A stretch of 64,000 bases of DNA, taken from an uncultured Ruminococcus sp. GTDB lineage: Bacteria > Bacillota > Clostridia > Oscillospirales > Ruminococcaceae. Below are positions 1 through 7,887 of this stretch, one piece after another (position 1 is the stretch's first letter; the number at the start of each line of letters is the position of its first letter). The notes below the pieces were generated by a model. The model searched no databases. It saw nothing but the letters and a program-made list of their open reading frames with translations, and was not told the origin of the DNA. Where the stretch lies: NCBI GenBank assembly GCA_934474025.1, contig CAKSMF010000003.1, positions 124,001 to 188,000 of the forward strand, read 5' to 3'. The translations under genes were made by a program, and so were the position numbers.

Positions 1-2
1 AG

Positions 3-1001
3 AAAAAGTCCTTTAAACAGAAATTTATTGACTTTTTCCCACAAAAACAAGACCCACCGCTTGAAAAAGTTCGTAAAGTAGTGTTTATGTGTTCGATATG
101 TGCAATCGTAGTATGCGGTTATATGGTAGGAGATTATTACATAGACTTAGGAAAAAGTAAAAATCTTCATGAAGAAATAGCTGAAATATATGAGCCATAT
201 CTTCCGGAAACTGTTACTAATGTTGCAACAATTTATGAACCGGATTACGAACGCACTTACACATTGCTTGACGGTGCTAAAAAGCTTCTTGATATGAACC
301 CTGATGTAGTTGGTTATATAACTATTCCAGGAACTCCGGTAGCCAATCCCGTTATGCAGGCTAAAGACAACAGCAAATATCTTGACCAGAACATTAATGG
401 AGACAGTTCACGTGCAGGTGAATTGTTTCTTGATTATAGAAATAACTTCGATAGGGTAGTTGACAATAAATTAAGTGTGCCTAATTCCGATAACCTTGTT
501 ATTTACGGTCATAATATGGCTAATGATACAATGTTCGGCAGTCTTAAATATTATCAGCGAAACTATAATTATTACAATGAAAATCCTGTTATATACCTCA
601 ATTCTAATTATGAGTGCTACACTTATAAGATTTTTTCATATTTTATTCTTGATGCTCTCGATGAATCAGAAACTGCTTATGATTGCTGGAATAAGTTTGA
701 TTTTGATAGTGAAGAGGATTTTTACAATTTTGTCAATGAAGCAAAGAAAAGAAGTTTGGGACTTAATGATGTTGATGTCAAGTATGGTGACAAGCTGGTG
801 ACTCTTTCCACTTGTAACACTATTCTTGGCGACAGGGGCAGGCTGATTGTTATGGGCAGGCTTTTAAGAGATGGTGAAGACGTTAAACAGGGTACTGAAA
901 GCAATGTCCAAAATGCTAATGTAAAGTGGCCGTCAATATATTATCAGCAGAAACCTAATGAAAAATATAATCCCGATGCTGAATTTGTTCCGTATGGCTG
1001 A
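3..1001 (+). CDS. Class B sortase, 5' end outside the window
   Basis: Membrane-anchored cysteine transpeptidase that cleaves a sorting signal and attaches surface proteins to peptidoglycan. The frame is open to the window's first bases, so the protein starts upstream. A basic cytoplasmic stretch precedes a transmembrane segment near bases 85-140. The GTG at 81 lies inside this segment and is not a convincing start. The catalytic triad of the family is visible: His in IYGHNM (codon at 510), Cys in TLSTC (codon at 813) and Arg in the GRLIV segment (about 840). The spacing and TLSTC form fit class B. A second sortase follows after 15 bases, in the same operon. No protein with a clear sorting signal is encoded in this window, so the substrate is unknown. 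Confidence 0.9.
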   Translation, partial: KKSFKQKFIDFFPQKQDPPLEKVRKVVFMCSICAIVVCGYMVGDYYIDLGKSKNLHEEIAEIYEPYLPETVTNVATIYEPDYERTYTLLDGAKKLLDMNPDVVGYITIPGTPVANPVMQAKDNSKYLDQNINGDSSRAGELFLDYRNNFDRVVDNKLSVPNSDNLVIYGHNMANDTMFGSLKYYQRNYNYYNENPVIYLNSNYECYTYKIFSYFILDALDESETAYDCWNKFDFDSEEDFYNFVNEAKKRSLGLNDVDVKYGDKLVTLSTCNTILGDRGRLIVMGRLLRDGEDVKQGTESNVQNANVKWPSIYYQQKPNEKYNPDAEFVPYG

Positions 1002-1016
1002 TAGGAGGAATAGCCT

Positions 1017-2015
1017 ATGAATTCAACTAAGATTATTTCGATATTTTCAGCGTGTGTTGCTGTAGTTTCGATATCTGCTTCTGTTCTCATGATGAGACAG
1101 AAAGATGATGATATACATATACCAACTCATGCCATTAATCAGGAAAATTCACAAGCTGAACAGGAAAAAGAAAAAAATCCTGAAATTGTCGCTTATGCTT
1201 ATGATGAACCGGAAACTGATGAAGAATCTGAAATTGAAGAAGAATCACAATCCGAACCAGTAACAATGGATTTGCCGGTATATGACTATGTGCCTTCAAA
1301 TTCCGGAATGACTGATTATGCAAAAATGCTTATGAGTCAGAATAATGATTCTGTAGGTTGGCTGAAAATAAATAATACTCAGATTGACTATCCTGTTCTT
1401 ATTGACCCCGGCAATATTACTCCTAATACAGGATATGGCGATGCATATGTTGAATACAATGAATATTATCTGAAACATAATTTCAATAGACAGTGGACTT
1501 TTGACGGTAATATATTTATGGATTGCCGTGATAATTTCGGTAGTGACGAGGATAAACAGTCAGAAAACATAGTTATTTATGGTCATAATATGCTTAATGG
1601 TTCGCAGTTCGGTAATCTGGGACTTTACAGGCAGGACGGTTATTATTGGACAAATCCGTTTGTATATTTAAGTTCAAACTACAAAGACTATGAATATGTT
1701 ATTGTTTCATATTGCATAACAAGCGGTAATGCTGATACGGATTTTCGCTATTGGGATATGGAAGAACTTGATACAAAAGAAGATTTTGATTATTATGTTA
1801 ACAGAATAAAACGTGACCAGTTCCATGAAACCGGAATAGATATTAAATATGGTGACAAACTGCTTACATTGTCCACCTGTTATTCAGATGAGGATAATTC
1901 AAGATTTATTGTGCTTGCAAGAAGACTCAGAGATGGTGAGGTTGCGGGGGATATGTCCACTATTCAGAAAACTACTCCGCTTATACAGAGCAATCGCAAA
2001 CCTACCAAAAAATAA
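1017..2015 (+). CDS. Class B sortase, second tandem copy
   Basis: 332-residue class B sortase. An N-terminal signal anchor (about residues 5-25) is followed by an acidic, Glu-rich linker (about 40-85) and the catalytic domain. Catalytic residues are His190 in IVIYGHNM, Cys288 in LLTLSTC and Arg296 in SRFIV. GGAGG at 1003-1007 sits nine bases before the ATG. It resembles the upstream sortase over the catalytic domain but differs in the linker, so the pair is an old duplication and not a recent copy. The two enzymes may have different substrates or may act in sequence, as in pilus-type assembly. That is inference, since no pilin or substrate gene is seen here. Confidence 0.9.
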   Translation: MNSTKIISIFSACVAVVSISASVLMMRQKDDDIHIPTHAINQENSQAEQEKEKNPEIVAYAYDEPETDEESEIEEESQSEPVTMDLPVYDYVPSNSGMTDYAKMLMSQNNDSVGWLKINNTQIDYPVLIDPGNITPNTGYGDAYVEYNEYYLKHNFNRQWTFDGNIFMDCRDNFGSDEDKQSENIVIYGHNMLNGSQFGNLGLYRQDGYYWTNPFVYLSSNYKDYEYVIVSYCITSGNADTDFRYWDMEELDTKEDFDYYVNRIKRDQFHETGIDIKYGDKLLTLSTCYSDEDNSRFIVLARRLRDGEVAGDMSTIQKTTPLIQSNRKPTKK

Positions 2016-2024
2016 GGAGATATT

Positions 2025-3287
2025 ATGAAAATTAAGAGTTTAAAAAATATTTCAGCTTTTTTATCAGCAGTTGCAATGTGTACAACTATGTGCGGACAGA
2101 TTGTCAATGCTGTTGATGATATACCAGAAGTTAATTATTATGATACTCAGATAAATAATGATTTACAGGAAAATACTACAGAAAATGTTTTATTAGATGA
2201 AACTTCATTGACATCAGATACAACACAAAATATTACTTCGGTACAGTCTTCCTCAAGAAAAAAAGCTGTTATTAATGATTATGATTCCAGCCTTTCTGCT
2301 GTAAGCTATGATTTTTCGTATCCTGAATACACTTATGAAGAAGATTTTTCAAACTATACTTCCAATGAACAATATGAACAGGCTAAAAAGGATATTATAG
2401 TTTCTTTCCGTACAGCAAATCCGGTAAGTTCCGTCAAGAGAGAAGAGGGAGCAGACGTTTCACAAGTCGGACACGTCGGTGAAATTCCTGTATCACATAA
2501 TCAGGACGTTTCTTCCGATATATCAGGAGAGTTTACCTTTGTAACTTACGGTTGGGGACACGGTGTCGGAATGAGTCAGAATGGTGCTAATTTCTATGCA
2601 ACTTATGCCGGTTGGTCATATCAGGACATTTTAGCACACTACTATCCGAATACCTATTTAATGAATACCGGTCTTACTGATTATGAAGAACTCACTATTA
2701 ATGGCGAACCTGCCGGCGATACTGTTTCAGTAGTTGCACAGATTGTAAACAATGAAATTGGCGGTTCAATGAATTATGAGGCTATAAAGGCTCAGGCTGT
2801 TGCAGTTTATACCTATCTTAAATATCATAATGATGATTCTGCTGACCTTGAGGGAAAAGCTGACCCACCACAAATTGTAATTGATGCCTGCACAGATGTT
2901 TTAGGTGAAGCCCTCTATTATAACGGCAGTTACGCTTTAACAATGTTTTCTGCATCAACAGGCGGTTGTACTGCAAACTGTGGTGAAGTATTCTATACTG
3001 ATATTCCTTACCTTATAAGCGTTCCGAGTGACTATGATGAACAGTATGACCCACACTACGGAACAGTTACATATTATCCTGCTTCTGAAGTAAAAAGACT
3101 CATTGAAGCTGAATACAATATAACTCTTTCTGATGACCCTGGAAAGTGGATTCAGCCAGTTTATTCAAAACAAACGGGTTATGTTACCGATGTCAATATA
3201 GATGACCAGATATCAGTAAGAGGATATGAACTCAAGCTTGTTCTTGACCTTAAATCATCAAAATTCAATCTTACATATACTTATTAA
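2025..3287 (+). CDS. Secreted SpoIID/LytB-like protein with permuted domain order
   Basis: 420 residues with a signal peptide (about 1-29) and a low-complexity Ser/Thr/Asp/Tyr-rich region (30-165). Motifs of the SpoIID family, which are lytic transglycosylases or amidase enhancers acting on peptidoglycan, are all present, but in an unusual order. GWGHGVGMSQ and the HYYPNT segment, normally C-terminal, lie at 176-210. The segment normally N-terminal, with the candidate catalytic Glu244 (NNEIGG) and YEAIKAQAVA, lies at 243-260. SASTGG and YLISVPSDYD follow at 309-338, and the protein ends with the strand that normally precedes GWGHG. This is what a circular permutation would give. It is cotranscribed with the two sortases (RBS GGAG before 2025) and followed by a strong terminator, which suggests a vegetative wall role, not the sporulation one. 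Confidence 0.8.
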   Translation: MKIKSLKNISAFLSAVAMCTTMCGQIVNAVDDIPEVNYYDTQINNDLQENTTENVLLDETSLTSDTTQNITSVQSSSRKKAVINDYDSSLSAVSYDFSYPEYTYEEDFSNYTSNEQYEQAKKDIIVSFRTANPVSSVKREEGADVSQVGHVGEIPVSHNQDVSSDISGEFTFVTYGWGHGVGMSQNGANFYATYAGWSYQDILAHYYPNTYLMNTGLTDYEELTINGEPAGDTVSVVAQIVNNEIGGSMNYEAIKAQAVAVYTYLKYHNDDSADLEGKADPPQIVIDACTDVLGEALYYNGSYALTMFSASTGGCTANCGEVFYTDIPYLISVPSDYDEQYDPHYGTVTYYPASEVKRLIEAEYNITLSDDPGKWIQPVYSKQTGYVTDVNIDDQISVRGYELKLVLDLKSSKFNLTYTY

Positions 3288-3294
3288 TGTTTAT

Positions 3295-3350
3295 ATAAGT
3301 CTTGAGGCATATCGGAAAATTTTCATATGCTTTAAGACTTATTGTTTTTT
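3295..3350 (+). terminator. Rho-independent terminator after the sortase/SpoIID-like operon
   Basis: An 18-bp stem (3295-3312 with 3325-3342, two G-U pairs) with a 12-base loop is followed by a T-rich tail at 3343-3350. It begins eight bases after the stop codon. Confidence 0.9.
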
Positions 3351-3505
3351 ATTAATTGAAATATTTTTTTATTGAAGAACATGGTAAATCAATTAATAAA
3401 ATTATCAAACATATATTCTATACGTACATTCCCTGAAACGTTTTTTTGTTATTAACGCTGAAAAATATATGTATTTTCGGGTTGACAATTGTTTATTATT
3501 ACATC

Positions 3506-3534
3506 TTGATAATTTATTATTTAAGATGTATAAT
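3506..3534 (+). promoter_or_regulatory. Promoter of the division/cell-wall cluster
   Basis: TTGATA (3506-3511), 17-base spacer, TATAAT (3529-3534). A better -35 match, TTGACA at 3482, is 41 bases from this -10 and so cannot pair with it. The start of transcription would be near 3541, leaving a leader of about 210 bases before rsmH. Confidence 0.7.
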
Positions 3535-3540
3535 TAATAT

Positions 3541-3751
3541 AGGCAGAAAATTCTTTTTTGCCACATGAGAGCGTACAGGAACAGGATTTTTTCATGGTCA
3601 ATATTCGGCTCTATTATTCAACAAGAATAGGCAAAATTATCACCACTTCCATTAAGTAGTGTGTTGGATTGCCAAAAAAAGAAACTAAACGGCAATATGA
3701 AAAAAGTTGAATCTATATTTTCCTATGCCATTAAGTCAGGAGATGTTTTTT
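3541..3751 (+). promoter_or_regulatory. Long, hairpin-rich 5' leader of rsmH
   Basis: The stretch from 3288 to 3751 holds no gene. Downstream of the promoter several short stems can be drawn: GGCA/TGCC around 3542-3562, GAGC/GCTC enclosing about 3571-3616, CAC.ACTT/AAGT.GTG around 3642-3662, and TTGCC/GGCAA around 3670-3696. No known riboswitch core was recognised. The length and repeated stems hint at regulation but are not proof. No mraZ gene is present here, although it usually heads this cluster. Confidence 0.35.
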
Positions 3752-4684
3752 ATGAAATTTAGCCACGTTCCAGTTATGCTCAAAAAATGTATTGACGGTC
3801 TTGCCATACGTCCGGACGGCATTTATGTTGACGGTACAGCCGGAGGTGCTGGGCATTCATCTGCTATTGCTTCACATCTCGGAAAAAATGGCAAGCTTAT
3901 TGCTATTGACCGTGACCCTGATGCTATAGCCGTTGCAACAGAAAGACTTTCGGTTTATAGCATGGCACAAGTGGTAAAGAATAATTACTCCAATATCAGA
4001 GAAGTTCTTGACAGTCTCGGCATTGATAAAGTAGATGGTGTTCTTCTTGATTTAGGAGTATCCTCTTATCAGCTTGACGAAGGTAGCAGAGGATTTTCTT
4101 ATCATATTGATGCTCCCCTTGATATGCGAATGGAAAAACAGGGAATCAGTGCTTTTGATATTGTCAATACATATTCACAGCAGGAGCTTGCTAAAATTAT
4201 TTTTGAATACGGTGAGGAAAAATTTTCACGCCGAATTGCTGATAATATCGTGAAATCAAGGGAAATCGCTCCTATCGAAACTACTCTACAGCTTGCCGAT
4301 ATAATAAGGCAGAGCGTTCCGCAAAAAGCAAGGCGTGATAAAAATCCATGTAAAAAGACCTTTCAGGCTATCAGAATCGCTGTAAACGGAGAGTTTGAAC
4401 ATCTCTCCAAAGGTCTTGATGAGGCTTTCTATAGCCTTAAACCCGGTGGCAGACTTGCTGTTATAACTTTTCATTCATTGGAGGACAGAATCGTGAAACA
4501 ACGCTTTGCAGGTTGGTGCAGAGGTTGTATATGTCCGCCGGATTTCCCTCAGTGTATTTGCGGTCATAAACCCGAAGGTATACTTGTTAATAGAAAACCT
4601 CTTGAAGCTGACCAGCAGGAACTTGAGGAAAACAACAGAAGCAGAAGTGCAAGATTAAGGATTATTGAAAGGAGTGCAGAATAA
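3752..4684 (+). CDS. rsmH: 16S rRNA (cytosine(1402)-N(4))-methyltransferase
   Basis: RsmH (MraW) uses S-adenosylmethionine to methylate N4 of C1402 in 16S rRNA. The start is taken at 3752 because AGGAG (3738-3742) lies nine bases upstream and the protein then begins FSHVPVMLKK, the usual RsmH N-terminus. An in-frame ATG at 3707 has no ribosome binding site. The product is 310 residues, the family length. YVDGTAGGAGHS is the SAM-binding glycine loop, and LDLGVSSYQLD and GGRLAVITFHSLEDR are family signatures. The CICP/CICG cysteines near the end are typical. Its stop codon overlaps the ftsL start by one base (TAATG), so the two are translationally coupled. It is the first gene of the cluster here. 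Confidence 0.97.
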   Translation: MKFSHVPVMLKKCIDGLAIRPDGIYVDGTAGGAGHSSAIASHLGKNGKLIAIDRDPDAIAVATERLSVYSMAQVVKNNYSNIREVLDSLGIDKVDGVLLDLGVSSYQLDEGSRGFSYHIDAPLDMRMEKQGISAFDIVNTYSQQELAKIIFEYGEEKFSRRIADNIVKSREIAPIETTLQLADIIRQSVPQKARRDKNPCKKTFQAIRIAVNGEFEHLSKGLDEAFYSLKPGGRLAVITFHSLEDRIVKQRFAGWCRGCICPPDFPQCICGHKPEGILVNRKPLEADQQELEENNRSRSARLRIIERSAE

Positions 4685-5223
4685 TGGCTGGAAGTAATGT
4701 AGCTTACAAATACAATGACCCCGAAAATTATGACTATCATGAAGATGACCCACCCGAATCCCATGAGGAAAAATCAAATGCTGAAAATGCAAGAAAAAAA
4801 ATAGAACTTAAAAAAAGTACATCTGTTCATGAAAATAAAGAACAGGTCGTTGAATCCAAAAACGGTTCTGTACTTACTATAATTTTTGTTTCACTAATGG
4901 CTGCTGTTTTGTTTGGTTCGGTAATCTATACTTTGGATAGTCGTAATACTGTTTACAATAAGGTTACTTCACTTAACAAACAATTGAGCCTTGCAGAAGC
5001 AGAAAACGTCCGTCTGCAATCCGAGCTTGAAAGTAAAATGTCTGCAAAAAATGTTGAAGATTATGCAGAAAATGTACTCGGTATGAAAAAAATGGATTCC
5101 TCTCAAATCAAGTACATAAAAACTCAGACAGATGATGTGGTAAATATTCCTGAACAGAAAAAAGGCTTTTTTGCTAAAGTAAAGGGCTTTTTTGAAAGCT
5201 GTGTGGAATATTTCAGAGGGTAA
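4684..5223 (+). CDS. ftsL: Cell division protein FtsL/DivIC-like
   Basis: A 179-residue bitopic membrane protein: a charged, low-complexity cytoplasmic N-terminus (1-60), one transmembrane segment (about 62-80, LTIIFVSLMAAVLFGSVIY), an extracytoplasmic heptad coiled coil (about 88-115), then a NVEDYAENVLGMKKMD segment typical of septum formation initiators. In the divisome, FtsL, DivIC and DivIB form a complex that activates the septal synthase. Assignment rests on topology and on position between rsmH and the septal penicillin-binding protein, since sequence conservation in this family is low. The protein is longer than most FtsL because of its cytoplasmic tail. It overlaps rsmH by one base. 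Confidence 0.8.
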   Translation: MAGSNVAYKYNDPENYDYHEDDPPESHEEKSNAENARKKIELKKSTSVHENKEQVVESKNGSVLTIIFVSLMAAVLFGSVIYTLDSRNTVYNKVTSLNKQLSLAEAENVRLQSELESKMSAKNVEDYAENVLGMKKMDSSQIKYIKTQTDDVVNIPEQKKGFFAKVKGFFESCVEYFRG

Positions 5224-5535
5224 CTCCAATATAAATATATTATGGACTGCCTGTTATTATTTTTCCGGCGACAAATATATATGCCGGATACTTATTATGT
5301 AGAACAACGGAGATACAGCGAGTGGTCGGAATATCAGGAAAAAACTTCTTTTCCGGTACTGTTGCTATAAAACTCCGGAACGGCGTTTTTTCCACGCTGA
5401 AACAGCGAAATCCTTCGTCGTATCGAAAGAAACGGACATCACTATAAAAATATAAACGATGTTCATAAGGCGGGGCTTATTTCACCCTGCCTTATTCTGT
5501 TTTATGCTAAATTACAACAGAAAGGAAGGACATTT
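5224..5535 (+). promoter_or_regulatory. 312-base gap with several GC-rich hairpins inside the division cluster
   Basis: Neighbouring genes in the cluster are separated by 0-60 bases, so this gap stands out. It contains TCCGGC (5264-5269)/GCCGGA (5283-5288), TTCCGG/CCGGAA around 5351-5380 followed by a run of six T near 5385, CGCTG-AAA-CAGCG at 5395-5407, and a nine-pair hairpin at 5467-5493. A 42-codon open frame (5242-5370) has no ribosome binding site and resembles nothing I know. No clear promoter was found. The arrangement would suit a transcript leader or attenuator ahead of the penicillin-binding protein gene, which is inference. Confidence 0.4.
5467..5493 (+). terminator. Terminator-like hairpin before the PBP gene
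   Basis: AAGGCGGGG (5467-5475) pairs with CCCTGCCTT (5485-5493), nine pairs with one G-U and a nine-base loop. The tail (ATTCTGTTTT) is only partly T-rich, so it may be a weak terminator/attenuator or simply a structured leader element 42 bases before the ATG. Confidence 0.35.
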
Positions 5536-7866
5536 ATGGCAGTAGAGCATATTCCAATTAAAAATTTGAAATTCCGAGCAAGAGTCGTAATGACACTGGT
5601 CTTTTTTCTGCTGTTTCTTGTGGTTGCAATAAATTTTTTTCATATCTCTGTAACCCAAAATGAAAAATATCAGGAAATGGCTAATGACCAGCATTTCGGC
5701 TCTATACTTATTTCAGCACACAGAGGTTCAATATATGATTCCAAAGGGGCAACCCTTGCAAAAAGTGCCTCTGTTTATAAAGTTTTTCTTGACCCAAGTC
5801 AGTTTAAAAAAGAACTCGAATCCCTACAGGAATCAATAGACAGCAGAAACAAAAAAAAGCTTGACGGAAATTACACCCCTGAATATGATGAGGACGGCAA
5901 TGAAATCAATCCACTTCCTGAATCATCAGAAATTTTTAAGACAGAAGCTATAGCTTTTCTTTCAGAAAAACTTGGGGTAACATCTGAAAAAGTCGAAAAA
6001 GCTATGGAAGCAAATAATCAGTACAGCATTTTACAAGACCAGGTGGAAAAACCGATTGCTGATGAAGTCCTTGCTTTTTTCAATAAATATGGTCTTATTT
6101 CGATTAATGTTGAGGAAGATACAAAAAGATACTATCCGCATAATGAACTTGCTGCATCGGTAATAGGTTTTACATCATCAGGCGGTGAAGGTATGTATGG
6201 TGTTGAAGCATATTATGATGACTATTTAGCAGGTGTTGATGGTAAAACTATTTCTGCCAAGGATTCAAACGGAAATGAACTTCCTTATAGATATTCAAAA
6301 ACTTATTCTGCTAAAAACGGCGATGATGTGTATCTTACAATAGATTCTGATATACAGTATTGTCTTGAAAAACACCTTTCTGAAATGGTAAGTCAGTTTG
6401 AAGTCAAAAACCGTGCCTGTGCAATTCTTATGAATGTTAAGACGGGTGCAATTTATGGTATGGCTACAAATCCGAGTTTTGACCTCAATGAACCTTATGA
6501 AGTCGCCGACCCAGTGGCAATTGAAAGAATTTCAAAACTTACGGGAGATGCTGCTACAAAAGCTACTGCTGAAGCCCGTGAAGCACAATGGAAAAACAAA
6601 TGCATAACAGAAATATATGAACCAGGTTCAGTTTTTAAAGTAATAACAAGTGCATCAGCCATTGAAGAAAATTTAATAAATCTGGAAAATGATTCGTTTT
6701 ATTGTTCCGGTTCAGTAACAATTGCCGGAGCTGAACCTATTCACTGTCATGACTGGAGCGGTCATGGTTCGCAGACTTTCCAGCAGGCACTTACTAACTC
6801 ATGTAATCCGGCTTTCATGGAAATAGGCAGTCGTTTAGGTATACAAAAATTCTGCTATTACTATGAAGCTTTCGGTCTTAAAGAACGCACTGGTATAGAT
6901 TTGCCGGCAGAGGGTGTGGGAATAGGTTTTGAAGCAGAAGATATGTCAGAAGTAGACCTTGCTGTAAGTGCTTTCGGACAGGGTGTTACACTTACTCCAA
7001 TGGAAATGATTACTTCATATTGTGCTGCTATAAACGGCGGTTATCTGTTAGAACCATATGTAGTTGACAAAGTAGTTGATGAAGACGGAAATATAGTTTT
7101 CAAAAACGAAAGAACAGTTCGCAGACAGGTTGTATCAGAAGACACTTCCGAAAAGATTCGCACAGCACTTGGAAGAGTTGTTAGTGACAATAACGGCGGT
7201 AACGTTACAATCAAAGGTTATTCAATAGGCGGAAAATCTGGTACTTCAGAAAGACTTAGCCTTGATAAAGATGAATATGGTGCATCTTATGTATGTTTTA
7301 CACCAGTTGAAGATCCTGAAATAATTTTATTGGTTCTTGCCGATATGCCTAACGCTGAAATAGGTTATTACGGAAGTCAGGTCGCAGTACCTACTGCAAG
7401 ACATATTCTTGAAGATATTCTTCCATATCTTGGATATTATCCTGAGTATACAGATGATGAAGTAGAAAACCTTGATGTAAAAATTCCTCTCTTAGAGGGT
7501 TCTATAAATGACGCTAAAGCAACTCTTGACGGTCTTGGTGTAAATTATGAAGTTATAGGAAACGGTATTGAAGTTGTTGCACAGTCACCGCAAACGGGTT
7601 CTTCTGTATCACAGGACGGTTGCGTTTATCTTTACACCGAAAAGGGAAATACTGTTGAATATACAACTGTTCCCGATTTGATGTATGCTTCCCCAGATGT
7701 TGCCAATGAATCTATAACGTATTGTCAACTTAACTATGTTGCGAAAGGTGCTTCCGTAAAAAGAAGCAATGCAGTTGTAAGCAGTCAGTCTATTCCGGCT
7801 GGTACAAGAGTTCCGGTAGGTACTACTATTGAACTGGAATTTATTATAAATGCTAATCAGGATTAA
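5536..7866 (+). CDS. Septal class B penicillin-binding protein with two PASTA domains
   Basis: FtsI/SpoVD-type D,D-transpeptidase that crosslinks septal peptidoglycan. 776 residues: a short cytoplasmic N-terminus, transmembrane anchor (about 17-35), dimerisation domain with the AHRGSIYD signature (61-68), and transpeptidase domain with SVFK (Ser365, Lys368), SCN (422-424) and KSGT (567-570). Two PASTA domains follow (about 647-703 and 709-773). GGAAGG upstream of 5536 serves as ribosome binding site. PASTA tails are common to Pbp2X and SpoVD of Gram-positives. Position next to ftsL and murE argues for the vegetative division enzyme, although the sporulation paralogue SpoVD occupies the same place in Bacillus, so no symbol is given. 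Confidence 0.93.
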   Translation: MAVEHIPIKNLKFRARVVMTLVFFLLFLVVAINFFHISVTQNEKYQEMANDQHFGSILISAHRGSIYDSKGATLAKSASVYKVFLDPSQFKKELESLQESIDSRNKKKLDGNYTPEYDEDGNEINPLPESSEIFKTEAIAFLSEKLGVTSEKVEKAMEANNQYSILQDQVEKPIADEVLAFFNKYGLISINVEEDTKRYYPHNELAASVIGFTSSGGEGMYGVEAYYDDYLAGVDGKTISAKDSNGNELPYRYSKTYSAKNGDDVYLTIDSDIQYCLEKHLSEMVSQFEVKNRACAILMNVKTGAIYGMATNPSFDLNEPYEVADPVAIERISKLTGDAATKATAEAREAQWKNKCITEIYEPGSVFKVITSASAIEENLINLENDSFYCSGSVTIAGAEPIHCHDWSGHGSQTFQQALTNSCNPAFMEIGSRLGIQKFCYYYEAFGLKERTGIDLPAEGVGIGFEAEDMSEVDLAVSAFGQGVTLTPMEMITSYCAAINGGYLLEPYVVDKVVDEDGNIVFKNERTVRRQVVSEDTSEKIRTALGRVVSDNNGGNVTIKGYSIGGKSGTSERLSLDKDEYGASYVCFTPVEDPEIILLVLADMPNAEIGYYGSQVAVPTARHILEDILPYLGYYPEYTDDEVENLDVKIPLLEGSINDAKATLDGLGVNYEVIGNGIEVVAQSPQTGSSVSQDGCVYLYTEKGNTVEYTTVPDLMYASPDVANESITYCQLNYVAKGASVKRSNAVVSSQSIPAGTRVPVGTTIELEFIINANQD

Positions 7867-7887
7867 CTTGGAGGTGGATTTATTAAC

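Noticed and set aside
3482..3534. TTGACA at 3482 as the -35 of the rsmH promoter
   Set aside because: It is 41 bases from the only good -10. TTGATA at 3506 has the correct 17-base spacing.
5242..5370. 42-codon open frame in the ftsL-PBP gap
   Set aside because: No ribosome binding site, no resemblance to a known protein, and the region is dominated by hairpins. Kept only as part of the gap description.
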